The translations under genes were made by a program, and so were the position numbers. This document shows positions 1 to 9,389 of a stretch of DNA of 64,000 nucleotides, piece by piece. Each line of letters opens with the position of its first letter. The first letter of the stretch is position 1. This stretch comes from Caulobacter sp. 17J80-11. Its GTDB lineage: Bacteria > Pseudomonadota > Alphaproteobacteria > Caulobacterales > Caulobacteraceae. The notes beneath the pieces are model-generated. The model did no database searches, was not told where the DNA came from, and was given only the letters and a program-made list of their open reading frames with translations. The DNA lies in assembly GCF_014349105.1 (NCBI RefSeq), contig NZ_JACSJI010000006.1, positions 1 to 64,000 on the forward strand. The letters are read 5' to 3'.

Positions 1-281
1 CGCTCTATCGCGATCCGCCGGTGATGGTGCTGGACGAGCCCAACTCGCACCTCGACTCCGAGGGCGAGGCGGCCCTGATGCGGACGCTGAAGAACCTGAA
101 GGCGCGCGGCGCGACGGTCGTGATCATCGCGCACCGCACCGGCGTCCTAGCGTCGGCCGACAAGCTGCTCGTCATGCGCGACGGCACGGTGGACCTGTTC
201 GGCCCGCGCGAAGAGGTGGTCGCGCGCCTGTCTCAACCCGACGCCAAGCTGCCGCGGCCGCCCGCGCGCAAGGCCGGCTGA
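1..281 (+). CDS. Type I secretion ABC transporter, C-terminal end only
   Basis: This is the last 92 codons of a gene that begins left of the window. The visible part is the end of an ABC nucleotide-binding domain: a Walker B segment VMVLDEPNSHLD, then the H-loop IIAHRT, then a short Pro/Arg-rich tail. The spelling DEPNSHLD, with the HlyD-type adaptor starting 13 nt downstream, matches the PrtD/RsaD/LapB-like group of fused permease-ATPases that energise type I secretion. The RTX proteins at the other end of the window are the natural substrates. The permease half cannot be seen, so the substrate assignment is inference. Confidence 0.85.
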   Translation, partial: LYRDPPVMVLDEPNSHLDSEGEAALMRTLKNLKARGATVVIIAHRTGVLASADKLLVMRDGTVDLFGPREEVVARLSQPDAKLPRPPARKAG

Positions 282-294
282 TCCCGATACGAGC

Positions 295-1668
295 ATGGCC
301 CTGAGTTACGATTTCAAGCCGCCCGCGCCGCACTCCGGCGGGCCCTCGCCGGATCCCGAGATCACCGACGCCCCCGGCCGCGAGCTGTGGATCGGCAGCG
401 CGGTCGCCGGGATGTTCTTCGTCCTCTTCCTCGGCTGGGCCGCCCTCGCGCCGCTGGACGCCGGGGCCTACGCCCACGGCCAGGTGGTGGTGTCCGGCAG
501 CCGCCAGGCGGTGCAGCACCGCGAAGGCGGGGTGGTGTCGGCCATCCACGTCAAGGAAGGCGACGAGGTCGCCCAGGGCCAGGTGCTGATCGAAATCAAT
601 GCCTCGGAGTTGCGCGCCACGGAGCGGGCTCTGTCCAGCCAGGTGCTGGCCTTGCAGGCCCAGCGCGCCCGGCTGCTGGCCGAACGCGACCGGCTGTCCA
701 CGCTGCGGCCGCCGGCCGAGTTCGCCGGCCTGCCGGCCGAGGACCGCGCGCTCGCCGACGAGGCGATGCGCCTGCAACAGCTGCAGTTCGACGCGCGGCG
801 CCGCTCGTTGCAAGCCCAGCGCGGCGTGCTCTCGCAGCGGGTCAGTCAGCTGGACCAGCAGATCGAGGGCTACAACCGCCAGATCGGCTCGAACCGCGAG
901 CAGCAGCGCCTGATCGAGGAAGAGCTCACCGGCCTGAAGAGCCTGGCCGAGCGCGGCTACGCTCCGCAGACCCGCGTGCGCGCGGTGGAGCGTACGGCTG
1001 CGGCGCTGGAGGGCGACTACGGCGCCTACCGGGCCGAGGTCGCCAAGTCGCACGAGGCGATCGGCGAAACCCGCATGGAGATCGTGTCGCTGGACCGGCG
1101 CATGATCGAGGACGTCGCCGATCAGCTGCGTCAGACCGAAGACCGGCTGAACGAGGTCGCCCCGCGGCTGACCGCGGCGCGCGACCAGCTCGGCCGCGCC
1201 CAGGTGCGGGCCCCGGCTTCCGGCGAGGTGGTCGGGCTGTCCGCCCACACCGTGGGCGGCGTGGTCCAGCCGGGCCAGACCCTGATGGAGATCGTGCCAA
1301 AGGCCGCCCCGCTGGTGATCGAGGCGCAGGTGCAGCCCAACGACGCCGACGACCTGCATGTCGGCCAGGCCACCGAGGTGCGCTTCAGCGCCTTCCACGA
1401 GCGCGACCTGCCCATCGTCCACGGGCGGCTGACCCGGCTGTCGGCCGACAGCTTCGTCGACGAGCGCACCGGGCTGCGCTTCTTCCGCGCCGAGGTGTCG
1501 GTGCCCCCGCAGGAGATGGCGGCGCTGCGCCAGGTGCGCGGCGTCGAGGCGGTGCTGAAGCCCGGCCTGCCGGCCGAGGTGGTCGTTCCGCTGCGTAAGC
1601 GCACGGCGCTCGACTACTTCCTTGAGCCGCTGCAGCAGTCGCTCTGGCGTTCGTTCCGCGAGCACTAG
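295..1668 (+). CDS. HlyD-family periplasmic adaptor of type I secretion system
   Basis: A 457-residue membrane-fusion protein bridging the inner-membrane ABC exporter to an outer-membrane TolC-like channel. A short cytoplasmic N-terminus is followed by one membrane span (about residues 31-52), then a lipoyl half-motif (HREGGVVSAIHVKEGDEV), a long alpha-hairpin (about 100-290), the second lipoyl half (VRAPASGEVVGLSAHTVGG) and a C-terminal beta-barrel region ending in VVVPLRKRTALDYFLEPLQ, typical of the PrtE/RsaE/HlyD family. Length is normal for that family. It starts 13 nt after the ATPase stop and is surely co-transcribed with it. The outer-membrane partner is not in the window. Confidence 0.93.
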   Translation: MALSYDFKPPAPHSGGPSPDPEITDAPGRELWIGSAVAGMFFVLFLGWAALAPLDAGAYAHGQVVVSGSRQAVQHREGGVVSAIHVKEGDEVAQGQVLIEINASELRATERALSSQVLALQAQRARLLAERDRLSTLRPPAEFAGLPAEDRALADEAMRLQQLQFDARRRSLQAQRGVLSQRVSQLDQQIEGYNRQIGSNREQQRLIEEELTGLKSLAERGYAPQTRVRAVERTAAALEGDYGAYRAEVAKSHEAIGETRMEIVSLDRRMIEDVADQLRQTEDRLNEVAPRLTAARDQLGRAQVRAPASGEVVGLSAHTVGGVVQPGQTLMEIVPKAAPLVIEAQVQPNDADDLHVGQATEVRFSAFHERDLPIVHGRLTRLSADSFVDERTGLRFFRAEVSVPPQEMAALRQVRGVEAVLKPGLPAEVVVPLRKRTALDYFLEPLQQSLWRSFREH

Positions 1669-1684
1669 GTTTGGAGTCGGATCG

Positions 1685-3052
1685 GTGAGGGCCGACGAGC
1701 GGAGCGGCGCAGGCGCTCTGGCCAGGCGACGTCTCGCCCTGGCCCTGCTGTCCAGGGGGCGGCGCGCGGACGCGCTGCTTTGCGCCGGGACCGACCCGGT
1801 GGTCGCCTCGCGCCTGGGCCTGCACCGGCTCGCCGAGCGCGGTTTTCGCAGCCGGCCGCCGCGCGGCGGCGAGGCGTATTGCGCCGCCGTCGCCTCGGCC
1901 CTGGCCTGCGGCGACCTGGACGTCGCGCTCGACCGCGCCGCCGCGGCCCCCGTCGGCGTCCGTGAGGAGGTCGCACTGACCCTCGCTTCGGTCGCCGTCG
2001 AGGAAGCCGGGCGCTTCGCGCCGGAAGGCGCGCGCCTGCGCGCCGCGATCGCCCTGAGGCGGGGTCGGGTGGAGGAGGCCGAAGGCCTGCTGGCCGACCT
2101 GCAGGGGGCCGAGGCCGACCTGCTGAGGATCGACGCGGCCACGCGCCGTTCGGATCTGACGGCCGCCGCGGCGGGCTGGCGGCGCGTGTTCGAGGCGGGC
2201 GGCCTGGCGGCCCCGGAGCCGATCGCGCCGGAGCGGCCGCTGGGACCGACCAACGCGAGGGCGACGGCCGCGCCGGTCGCCGGCGGACCGCTGGTGAGCG
2301 TGATCATGCCGGTCTGCGACGTGGATGACTACGTCGGGGCGGCGGTCCGCTCCATCCTCGACCAGACCTGGCGCAATCTCGAACTGATCGTCGTGGACGA
2401 CTCCAGCCGAGACCAGACGCCGCTTCGGGTCCGGGCCGCGGCCGAGGGCGACGGACGGGTGCGGCTGCTGGCGACCGACCGGCGCTCCGGACCCTACCGG
2501 GCGCGCAACCTCGCCCTGATGGAGGCGCGCGGCGAACTGGTCTGCTTCGCCGACGGCGACGACTGGTCGCACCCCGAGCGCATCGCGCGTCAGGCGGCGT
2601 TCATGGCCGGCGCAGGGCTCGCCGCGGCCTCGGCCAGGCACGTGCGCGTCGACGAGGCGGGCCGGCCCTACGCGCGTCAGCTGACGCCGCTGGTCCGCTG
2701 GTGTCCGTCGTCGCTGATGTTCCGCCGCGAGCCCGTGCTCGCCAGGGCGGGCCATTTCGACGAGGCGCGCACCGGCGCCGACAGCGAGTACTGGGCCCGC
2801 CTGGGCCTCGCCTTCGGGGCGCGCCGCGTGCGCACGGCGCGCGACCTGCTGGTCGTCGCGGCCCAGCGGTCCACCTCGCTGACCGGCTCGGCGGAGACCG
2901 GTTACGCCGGCGGCTGGAGTTCGGCGCGGCTCAGGTACTGGGAGGCGTGGAACTTCTGGCACGCGCGCTGCCGGGCGGCCGGTCGCTCGCCTGTCTGGAG
3001 AAGCGGCGATCGGCGTCCGTTTCCGGTTTCGGCGGAGTTGTCCACAACCTGA
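1685..3052 (+). CDS. GT2-family glycosyltransferase with helical N-terminal domain
   Basis: A 455-residue protein. I chose GTG 1685 because GGAG (1673-1676) sits 8 nt upstream; an earlier in-frame start would overlap the adaptor gene. Residues 1 to about 195 are Ala/Arg/Leu-rich and helical, resembling TPR-like scaffolding. From about residue 204 there is a classic GT-A fold: VSVIMPVCDVDDYV, then ELIVVDDSS, then the nucleotide-sugar/metal segment FADGDDW near residues 288-294. It should transfer a sugar from an NDP-sugar at the cytoplasmic face. It follows the type I secretion adaptor by 16 nt, so glycan synthesis and protein secretion may share a transcript. Sugar donor and acceptor cannot be told. 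Confidence 0.85.
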   Translation: MRADERSGAGALARRRLALALLSRGRRADALLCAGTDPVVASRLGLHRLAERGFRSRPPRGGEAYCAAVASALACGDLDVALDRAAAAPVGVREEVALTLASVAVEEAGRFAPEGARLRAAIALRRGRVEEAEGLLADLQGAEADLLRIDAATRRSDLTAAAAGWRRVFEAGGLAAPEPIAPERPLGPTNARATAAPVAGGPLVSVIMPVCDVDDYVGAAVRSILDQTWRNLELIVVDDSSRDQTPLRVRAAAEGDGRVRLLATDRRSGPYRARNLALMEARGELVCFADGDDWSHPERIARQAAFMAGAGLAAASARHVRVDEAGRPYARQLTPLVRWCPSSLMFRREPVLARAGHFDEARTGADSEYWARLGLAFGARRVRTARDLLVVAAQRSTSLTGSAETGYAGGWSSARLRYWEAWNFWHARCRAAGRSPVWRSGDRRPFPVSAELSTT

Positions 3053-3060
3053 GTGAAGCT

Positions 3061-3092
3061 GAAAGTTGAGTTTTGGTGGGGACTCAACTTTC
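3061..3092. repeat. Perfect 11-bp inverted repeat (hairpin) between two glycosyltransferase genes
   Basis: GAAAGTTGAGT at 3061-3071 is exactly mirrored by ACTCAACTTTC at 3082-3092, with a 10-nt loop. It lies 9 nt after the GT2 stop and about 50 nt before the next start. The arms are much more AT-rich than their surroundings. No T-run follows, so it could be a weak terminator, an mRNA stem or an operator for the next operon. Confidence 0.6.
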
Positions 3093-3143
3093 GAACCGTG
3101 CGGCTTGTGGTATGTGTCGCGGCCGTATCCGGGGAGTGGCGGA

Positions 3144-5117
3144 TTGAGTGCGATCATCGAGGCGGCGGCGGACACGCGGGAAACCCCGCACGTCCCGACC
3201 GGCGACGAGCGGCCTCCGCTCCCGGTCCAGGACGCCGAAGCTCTGCGAGTCGAGCGGCGGATGCTGCTCGACGAGATCAGCCGACTGCGCCGCAAGACCG
3301 TCGAGCTGACGGCTCAGAACGACCGCCTGCGCCACACCATCTCGTTCCAGCTCGGCGCGGCCCTGCTGCAGGCCAAGACGCTTCGCGGCTTGATCGGGCT
3401 GCCGCGCCGTCTCTGGGAGATCCGCGGTGATTCCGTCGGACGGCGCCGTGACGCCGGACGCCGCGACCCAATCGCCGTCCACGACGATCCCTTCATCGAA
3501 TTCGAGGCGATGGACCGCATCATCGTCCAGCTCGGGACCCTGTCCGCGGACGAGATCATCACCCAGACCGAAGCCGCGGCGCCGCGCGCCGCGACGGCGC
3601 ACGCCTGGCTGGTCGAATTCGCCAAGATGTTGCGGCTGACCGACGTGAACAAGGCCGTGGTGGTGGCCAAGTGGGCGGTCGAGACCGATCCCAAGCCCTA
3701 TCTGCTCGCCTGGCTGGCCGGGCTGATGCACGACGCCGGCATGGTGGCGGAGCCGGCGGCCGTGGCGCTGCGCGCGCGGCGAGGTGGGCCGTCCTTCAGC
3801 GGGGCGGTCCAGTCCAGGCTCAACGTCATCGAGGGCCTCGAGCGCGTGCGCGCCTACGGGATTTCGGCGCCGCCCCGCGCGGCTGCGACCGCCAGCGCCG
3901 CCAAGGGCGTCGTCTATCTGGCCGCGAGCTCCTATCCGCATCACGTGTCGGGCTACACGGTGCGGACGCACAACCTGATCAAGGCCGTGCAGGGCGCCGG
4001 CTGGAGCGTCGAGGCGGCCACCCGCGCGGGCTATCCCTGGGACCGGTCCGACGCGCGCAACGTGGAGGGGCGCAAGGCGGCCTACGAGGTCGACGGCGTG
4101 ACCTACCGCCGGCTCGCCGGCCCGCCCTCCAACCGCACGGCCCTGGACGCCTACGTGGAGGCCGGCGCCGCCGCGGTCGCGGACCTCGCCGCCAGCGGCG
4201 ACGTCGCGGTCGTGCACGCCGCCTCCAACCACGTGAACGCGCTGCCCGCCCTGGTCGGCGCGCGGCGGGCGGGCAAGCCCTTCGTCTACGAGGTGCGCGG
4301 GCTCTGGGAGTTCACCACCGCCAGCCGCGCCCACGGCTGGGAGAACACCGAGCGGTTCCAGCTGGCGCGTGAACTCGAAGGGATGGTGGCGCGCGAAGCG
4401 GACGCGGTGCTGACCTTGTCGGCGGGGCTGAAGCAGGAGCTGATCGCGCGCGGCGTCGCGGCCGAGCGCATCGCCATCGTGCCGAACTGCGTCGACGTGG
4501 CCGCGTTCGGCCGTCGCGCGAAGAACCGGGCGCTGGTGCGCGAGCTGGGGCTGGAGGGCCGCACCGTGCTCGGCTTCATCGGCTCGGTCGTGGATTACGA
4601 GGGCCTGGACGACCTGGTCGTCGCGGTATCCGCGCTCGCCGCCGAGGGCCGCGACGTGGTCGCCGTGGTGGTCGGGGACGGCGCGGCGCTGCTGCACGTG
4701 CGCGAGATGGCGCGCCGATTGCACGTCGCCGACCGTCTGATCACCCCCGGCCGGGTGCCGCCGGAGGAGGTGACGCGCTGGTATTCAGTGATGGACGTGA
4801 CGGTCTATCCGCGCCGTCCGGCGGTCGTCACCGAACTGGTCCCGCCGCTGAAGCCGCTCGAGGCGATGGCCATGGGCCTGCCGGTGGTCGCCTCCGACGT
4901 CGCGGCTCTGGCGGAAATCGTCCGCGACGGCGAGAACGGGCTGCTGTTCGCCAAGGGGCAGACCGATTCCCTGGTCGAGGTCCTGCGCCGCGTGATCGAC
5001 GACAAGGCCCTGGCGCGCAGCCTCGGCCGCAAGGCGCGGACGTTCGTGGAGCGGGAACGCGACTGGTCGGTCGCGGCCCGCAGGATTATCGAGACCTATG
5101 AGCGCGTCGTCCGCTGA
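3144..5117 (+). CDS. GT4-family glycosyltransferase with N-terminal coiled coil
   Basis: A 657-residue protein from TTG 3144, chosen because GGGGAG (3131-3136) lies 7 nt upstream and the in-frame codons before it run through the hairpin at 3061-3092. A coiled-coil stretch (VERRMLLDEISRLRRK and following) occupies about residues 30-75. The GT-B enzyme begins near residue 250 with YLAASSYPHHVSGYTVRTHN. Its C-terminal half has LGFIGSVVDYEGLDDLV and the donor-binding region PPLKPLEAMAMGLPVVASD, the GT4 E-x7-E area. It is a clear paralogue of the GT4 protein at 22175-24163. The last 20 nt overlap the heparinase-like gene, indicating translational coupling. Substrate unknown. Confidence 0.85.
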   Translation: MSAIIEAAADTRETPHVPTGDERPPLPVQDAEALRVERRMLLDEISRLRRKTVELTAQNDRLRHTISFQLGAALLQAKTLRGLIGLPRRLWEIRGDSVGRRRDAGRRDPIAVHDDPFIEFEAMDRIIVQLGTLSADEIITQTEAAAPRAATAHAWLVEFAKMLRLTDVNKAVVVAKWAVETDPKPYLLAWLAGLMHDAGMVAEPAAVALRARRGGPSFSGAVQSRLNVIEGLERVRAYGISAPPRAAATASAAKGVVYLAASSYPHHVSGYTVRTHNLIKAVQGAGWSVEAATRAGYPWDRSDARNVEGRKAAYEVDGVTYRRLAGPPSNRTALDAYVEAGAAAVADLAASGDVAVVHAASNHVNALPALVGARRAGKPFVYEVRGLWEFTTASRAHGWENTERFQLARELEGMVAREADAVLTLSAGLKQELIARGVAAERIAIVPNCVDVAAFGRRAKNRALVRELGLEGRTVLGFIGSVVDYEGLDDLVVAVSALAAEGRDVVAVVVGDGAALLHVREMARRLHVADRLITPGRVPPEEVTRWYSVMDVTVYPRRPAVVTELVPPLKPLEAMAMGLPVVASDVAALAEIVRDGENGLLFAKGQTDSLVEVLRRVIDDKALARSLGRKARTFVERERDWSVAARRIIETYERVVR

Positions 5118-6834
5118 GATCGTCGTTTCCGACCAGCCGCTCTGGCCGTTCGAGCGCTTCTTCAGGAGCGGCTCGGCCGCGGGCGTGCTTGCGAACGGCT
5201 GGGTGCTGGGCACTCGCGCGCCCGTACCGCTGCAGGCGCCGGTCGACTGGTCCTATCCCGGCGACCAGGCCCGGTCTTGGAACTATCATCTCCACGCGCT
5301 CGACCTGATCGATCCGCTGCTGGCCGAGCATTCGCGGAGCGGGGACGCCGAGTGCCTCCGCCGGGCGCTCGAGATCGCCGGCGACTGGGTGGCGCGGCAC
5401 CCCTCGCCGGAGACGCCCGGGCAATCGCCGATGGCCTGGTACGACATGGCGGTCGGCCTGCGCGCATACCGCCTGGGCTACCTCTACGACGCGGCCCGGC
5501 GGGAAGGGCTCGACGGTCTGTCCGATCTCGCCCAGTCGCTGTGGGTTCACCTCGACCTGCTGCGGCGCGAGGACTTCTACACGGCCCATTCCAACCACGG
5601 CTTCTACCAGCTCTGCGGCCTGCTCGCCCTCGCCCGGCGGTTCGCGCCGGCCGAGGCCGCGATCGAGGCGAGGGGGATCGGGCTGGCCCGGCTCGCCGCC
5701 ATGCTCGACCGGCAGTTCACGCGCGAAGGCGTGCACAAGGAGCACTCGCCGGACTATCACCGGGCCGTGCTGACCTCGCTGCAGGCGCTGCGCGACAGCG
5801 GCCTGGTCGACGATCCGGAGATTTCGGCGCGGATCGCCGTCGCCGAGACGGCCCTGGACTGGTTCGTGCGGCCGAACGGACGCCTGGCCAACTTCGGCGA
5901 CAGCGACAACAAGGCCTACGGCGGTGCGCACCCGATGGGATGTCGCGCCTTTCCGGAGAGCGGCTACGCCGTCGTGCGCGCGCCCGGCGGCTTCCTCGCG
6001 CAAACCCTGGCGTTCCACTCGCGGACGCACAAGCAGGCCGACGACCTGAGCTTCGTCTGGTGCGAAGCGGGACGCGACCTGCTCGTCGACGCCGGCCGCT
6101 TCGGCTATCGCGGGAAGACCCGCCAAGGCGATCCGCTGTGGGAGGACGGCTTCTGGTACGCCGATCCGAAGCGGGTCTTCGTGGAGTCCACGCACGCCCA
6201 CAACACGGTCGAGATCGACGGCCGATCCTATCCGCGCAAGGGCGTGACCCCCTACGGCTCGGCGCTGGTCTGGGCGGGCGAGGCCGGATCCGGCCTGTAC
6301 GTCAGCGAGGGGCGGGCCGTCCACGGGCTGGTCGGCCACCACCGCCTGCTGGTCTATCGCCCGGGCGCCTGGCTGCTGGTGCTAGACCGGATGACGCCGT
6401 CGGACCGTCGCGCCCACCGCTACGCCCAATGGTTCCATTTCGCGCCCGACCTCGCGGTCGAGCCGACCGGCCCGGGCGCGGTGTGCGCCTCCGATGACGC
6501 GCTGACGCTGCACGCCGCTTCGCTGGCGGACGCGCGCCTGTCCGGTCCGTACGTCGGGGCGGAGAGCCCGCGCCTGCAGGGCTGGTGGTCGCCGGCCGAA
6601 GGCGTCTTCGAGCCCGCGCCGGCGGTCGGCTTCGAGCAGGAGCGCGCCGGCCCGGCGGTGTTCGCCACCGTGCTGTCGCTGACCGGGGCGGTGCAGCCGC
6701 TGGCGGCGGAGATCGGGGCCGGCGACGGCGTCGGACGCCTGCGCTGGTCCTGCCAGGCGGGCGAGCACACGGTCGAGTTGGGCCGCGAGGCCGGGCGGGT
6801 CAGCGTCCGCTACGAGGAGCGAGGGACGGCATGA
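5098..6834 (+). CDS. Heparinase II/III-like polysaccharide lyase-family protein (copy 1)
   Basis: A 578-residue protein with the two-part layout of heparinase II/III-type lyases: an alpha/alpha-toroid (about 1-285) then a beta-sandwich (about 290-570). Family-type catalytic positions look intact: Asn166-His167 in SNHGFYQ, Tyr220-His221 in EHSPDYH, His307/His311 in HSRTHKQADD, and STHAHNTVEIDG later. Enzymes of this family beta-eliminate uronate-containing polysaccharides, usually in the periplasm. No signal peptide is visible here: the N-terminus is MSASSAEIVVSDQPLW. The start overlaps the preceding glycosyltransferase by 20 nt and the end overlaps the next gene by ATGA, so it belongs to the glycan operon. 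It may trim the coat polysaccharide or be a cytoplasmic relative with another role. Confidence 0.85.
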   Translation: MSASSAEIVVSDQPLWPFERFFRSGSAAGVLANGWVLGTRAPVPLQAPVDWSYPGDQARSWNYHLHALDLIDPLLAEHSRSGDAECLRRALEIAGDWVARHPSPETPGQSPMAWYDMAVGLRAYRLGYLYDAARREGLDGLSDLAQSLWVHLDLLRREDFYTAHSNHGFYQLCGLLALARRFAPAEAAIEARGIGLARLAAMLDRQFTREGVHKEHSPDYHRAVLTSLQALRDSGLVDDPEISARIAVAETALDWFVRPNGRLANFGDSDNKAYGGAHPMGCRAFPESGYAVVRAPGGFLAQTLAFHSRTHKQADDLSFVWCEAGRDLLVDAGRFGYRGKTRQGDPLWEDGFWYADPKRVFVESTHAHNTVEIDGRSYPRKGVTPYGSALVWAGEAGSGLYVSEGRAVHGLVGHHRLLVYRPGAWLLVLDRMTPSDRRAHRYAQWFHFAPDLAVEPTGPGAVCASDDALTLHAASLADARLSGPYVGAESPRLQGWWSPAEGVFEPAPAVGFEQERAGPAVFATVLSLTGAVQPLAAEIGAGDGVGRLRWSCQAGEHTVELGREAGRVSVRYEERGTA

Positions 6835-8585
6835 GTACGCGCCGCCTGAAATGGCCGGGCGCCGGCGACGCGACGGTCTACCGGGTCAACGTCCGCAACG
6901 AGGACACCGGCGAGCGCCGCACGATCTACGAGGGGCCGGAGCTCGCGTGCGCGCTGCCGGCCGACATCGCCGCCGCGTGGGGGCTGGCGACCTATCGGGT
7001 CGAGGCGCGGCCTTTCGCCGAGGGCGAGGGGGCGTATCGGACGATCGTGCATTATCTGGCCGTCGATCCGCTCGGCCCCGCCGAGCAGGTCGACGACATG
7101 CTTCATGGAGCCGAGATCGAAGGCGCTGAAGCCTATAGGCTGCTGGTCGTTGACGCCGAGAGCGGGCAGCGCGTGACCGAGTACTGGAGCGTGCGTCCCC
7201 GCTTCCGCACGCCCGCGATCCTCGATGCCGGCCGGAAGCACCAGTATCGGCTCAGCTACCAGCAGGGCGGCGAGGTGAAGCACGCCACGCGGTTGCGCGC
7301 GCTGCCCGCCGAGCGGATCGCCGCCGCCCGCGCGCGGGCCGACGCGCTGGCCGCCGCCGTCGCGGCCGCCGCCCCGGCGTCCCAGGCGCCCGCGGCGACC
7401 GAGAAGGCCGAGGAGGCCGAGGAGGCCGTGAAGGTTGGCGTCTCGGGACCCCGGGCCAGCCGCGTGAAGCCTGGCGCCGCGGCCGATGTCGCCGCGGCGG
7501 GGGCCGCCGGCGCGGCCGGTCTCGCCCTGGTGGCGGTCGACGTCACCGCCGACCTCGCCCATGCCAGGCTTCCCGATCCGGAGGCGGCCTTCGACGCGCT
7601 GGTGTGGGGGCGGGGCGCCGGCGGCCCGGCCGTGGGGCTCGACTTCCTGCTGGATCGAATTGCCGCCGCTCGCCTGCGCCCGACGCTGTTTCTCGACATC
7701 TTCGCCGAGCACGTGTTCGGCCGGGCGGCGCTGGAGCGGGTGCTGGAGACGGCCGTGCGCCGCGGGCTCGACGTCCAGCTCCTGCTCAGACCCTCGCCGA
7801 ACCTGCGGTTCGCCGCCGACCCGGCGCTCGCCGCGCTCGGACGCGCGACGGCCGACCTCGACGCCGGCAGGTTCGGGCGCGTGGTCGCGGCCGCGGTCGA
7901 GTTGTTCGAGGGGCGTGTGGGCCGGGCTCCGGTCGCCGTGCGCCTGGCGATGGAGGGGGCGACGGACGCGGCCTTCCCCGTCCTGGCCCGGCACGGCCTG
8001 TCGGTGTACGCCGGCGCCGCCGCGACCGGCATGTCGCCCTGGCTGCGGGCGCGCACGCGTCCGTGCGTCGGACCGGCCAGGGTGGTGACGACGCCGCCGA
8101 CCCGGTGTTTGTCCCTGCCGGCCCATCCGTACGACAGCGCGCTTCTTTCGGATCTTCGGATCCGCATGTCGCCCGAGGTCGAGGAGACGGCCCTGCGCCA
8201 GGCCCAGGCGCCCGTGCTGCTGGCCCTGAGCCCGCAGGACCTGTTGTTCTTCCGTGCGATGGGCGAAGCCGCCGCGTCGGGCTGGAATACGGCGTTCGCG
8301 TCGCGCTATCGCGTCGGCGACCGCGTCGACGCGGCCACGCCGGTCGTCGAGGGGCGGGACGAGATCGCCATCGAGGCGTTGGAGCGCGTACTGCGCCGCC
8401 TGACTTCGCGTCGCGACCTGACCCCCGCGACCTTCGCCGAACTCGCTCGCGACCACCTGGCCGCGTGCGTGCGCGATCCGCTGGGCTGGGATCCGATCGT
8501 CGAGCACCATCGCGGCGCGCGCCGGGGGCGCGTCACTGCGGTCCGCCGTTACTCCGCCGACTATCTCGCCGCCCTGGAGGGCTAA
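6831..8585 (+). CDS. Hypothetical protein, C-terminal half resembling a degenerate polysaccharide deacetylase
   Basis: A 584-residue protein starting in an ATGA overlap with the heparinase-like gene. Residues 1 to about 165 are beta-rich with no family I recognise. About 175-240 is an Ala/Glu-rich linker. The C-terminal half has the alternating strand/helix pattern of a NodB-like barrel: VDVTADLAH, then TLFLDIFAEHVFGRAALERV, then GLDVQLLLRPSP, which sits where active deacetylases have an H-x3-H metal motif. Those His ligands are absent, so if the resemblance is real this is likely a pseudoenzyme or glycan-binding protein. The fold call is from pattern memory and uncertain; the gene itself is secure from coupling and codon pattern. 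Confidence 0.7.
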   Translation: MSTRRLKWPGAGDATVYRVNVRNEDTGERRTIYEGPELACALPADIAAAWGLATYRVEARPFAEGEGAYRTIVHYLAVDPLGPAEQVDDMLHGAEIEGAEAYRLLVVDAESGQRVTEYWSVRPRFRTPAILDAGRKHQYRLSYQQGGEVKHATRLRALPAERIAAARARADALAAAVAAAAPASQAPAATEKAEEAEEAVKVGVSGPRASRVKPGAAADVAAAGAAGAAGLALVAVDVTADLAHARLPDPEAAFDALVWGRGAGGPAVGLDFLLDRIAAARLRPTLFLDIFAEHVFGRAALERVLETAVRRGLDVQLLLRPSPNLRFAADPALAALGRATADLDAGRFGRVVAAAVELFEGRVGRAPVAVRLAMEGATDAAFPVLARHGLSVYAGAAATGMSPWLRARTRPCVGPARVVTTPPTRCLSLPAHPYDSALLSDLRIRMSPEVEETALRQAQAPVLLALSPQDLLFFRAMGEAAASGWNTAFASRYRVGDRVDAATPVVEGRDEIAIEALERVLRRLTSRRDLTPATFAELARDHLAACVRDPLGWDPIVEHHRGARRGRVTAVRRYSADYLAALEG

Positions 8586-8590
8586 TCCGA

Positions 8591-9388
8591 ATGAGCGCTG
8601 TCAGCCCGGCGCGGCCGCTGGTCGCGAATGATGAAAAGCGCACGCGCGCCTGGGGCATGGACGTCGCGCGGTCGCTCTGGAAGACCTACGCCCAGTTCGA
8701 CATTCCGTGGCGCGGGGCCCGCACCTTGGATTTCGGCTGTCACTGGGGCTACCTGCCGGTGCTGTTGCGCGAGGAGGTCGGGGTCGCCGAAGCGCACGGG
8801 GTCGACCTCACCCCCTACTGGACCTCGATGAGCGACGGGTTCGATCCGGCCTCCGTCGACGGCGTGCGCCTGTTCAGCGGCGACGTGCTCAGCCATCCGG
8901 GCCTTCAGGACCAGACCTACGACGTGGTCACCACTTCGGGCACCCTGATGACCCTCGACGCGGTCCTGGTCGAGAAGGTGGTGGCGTGGATGTACGACCG
9001 GCTCGCGCCGGGCGGGCACGCTGTCCTGCAGACCCGGACCTACATGTCGCCGGCCGGCGCTGACCTGCATCGCCGGGTTTCGCAGCCCTATCCGCACCTG
9101 CTGTTTTCCGAGCGGGTGCTGAACCAGCACTTCGCCGCGCGCGGCGAGCCGCCGGTGCGGGCCATGCTGCCGTACTGCGCCGCGACCTGGCTGATGCTGT
9201 TCCGTTGCGCCGGGTTCGACCTGGTGCGGGTCGAGGGATATGGCAAGGCCGGCTTCCCGGCCGAACTGGACGCCGAGCACGGCGCGCGGGTCGCGGCCTA
9301 CGACCGGCGGGAACTGGAGACGGGCCTGATCACCGTGCACGCGCGCAAGCCGGTGCGGCCCCTGGACGTCGCCGCGGAGGTGGTCTGA
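8591..9388 (+). CDS. SAM-dependent methyltransferase (class I)
   Basis: A 265-residue protein. The SAM-binding glycine loop is LDFGCHWGYLPVLL (about residues 45-58), followed by the acidic motif GVDLTPYW, then GDVLSH and the post-motif MYDRLAPGGHAVLQTRTYMS. ATG 8591 is 5 nt after the preceding stop. It pairs with the next gene, 1 nt downstream, which has the same C/S-W-G-Y-L-P variant of motif I, so the two look like tandem paralogues. In a glycan operon they probably O-methylate sugars or cap a chain end; that role is inference. Confidence 0.85.
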   Translation: MSAVSPARPLVANDEKRTRAWGMDVARSLWKTYAQFDIPWRGARTLDFGCHWGYLPVLLREEVGVAEAHGVDLTPYWTSMSDGFDPASVDGVRLFSGDVLSHPGLQDQTYDVVTTSGTLMTLDAVLVEKVVAWMYDRLAPGGHAVLQTRTYMSPAGADLHRRVSQPYPHLLFSERVLNQHFAARGEPPVRAMLPYCAATWLMLFRCAGFDLVRVEGYGKAGFPAELDAEHGARVAAYDRRELETGLITVHARKPVRPLDVAAEVV

Positions 9389-9389
9389 C

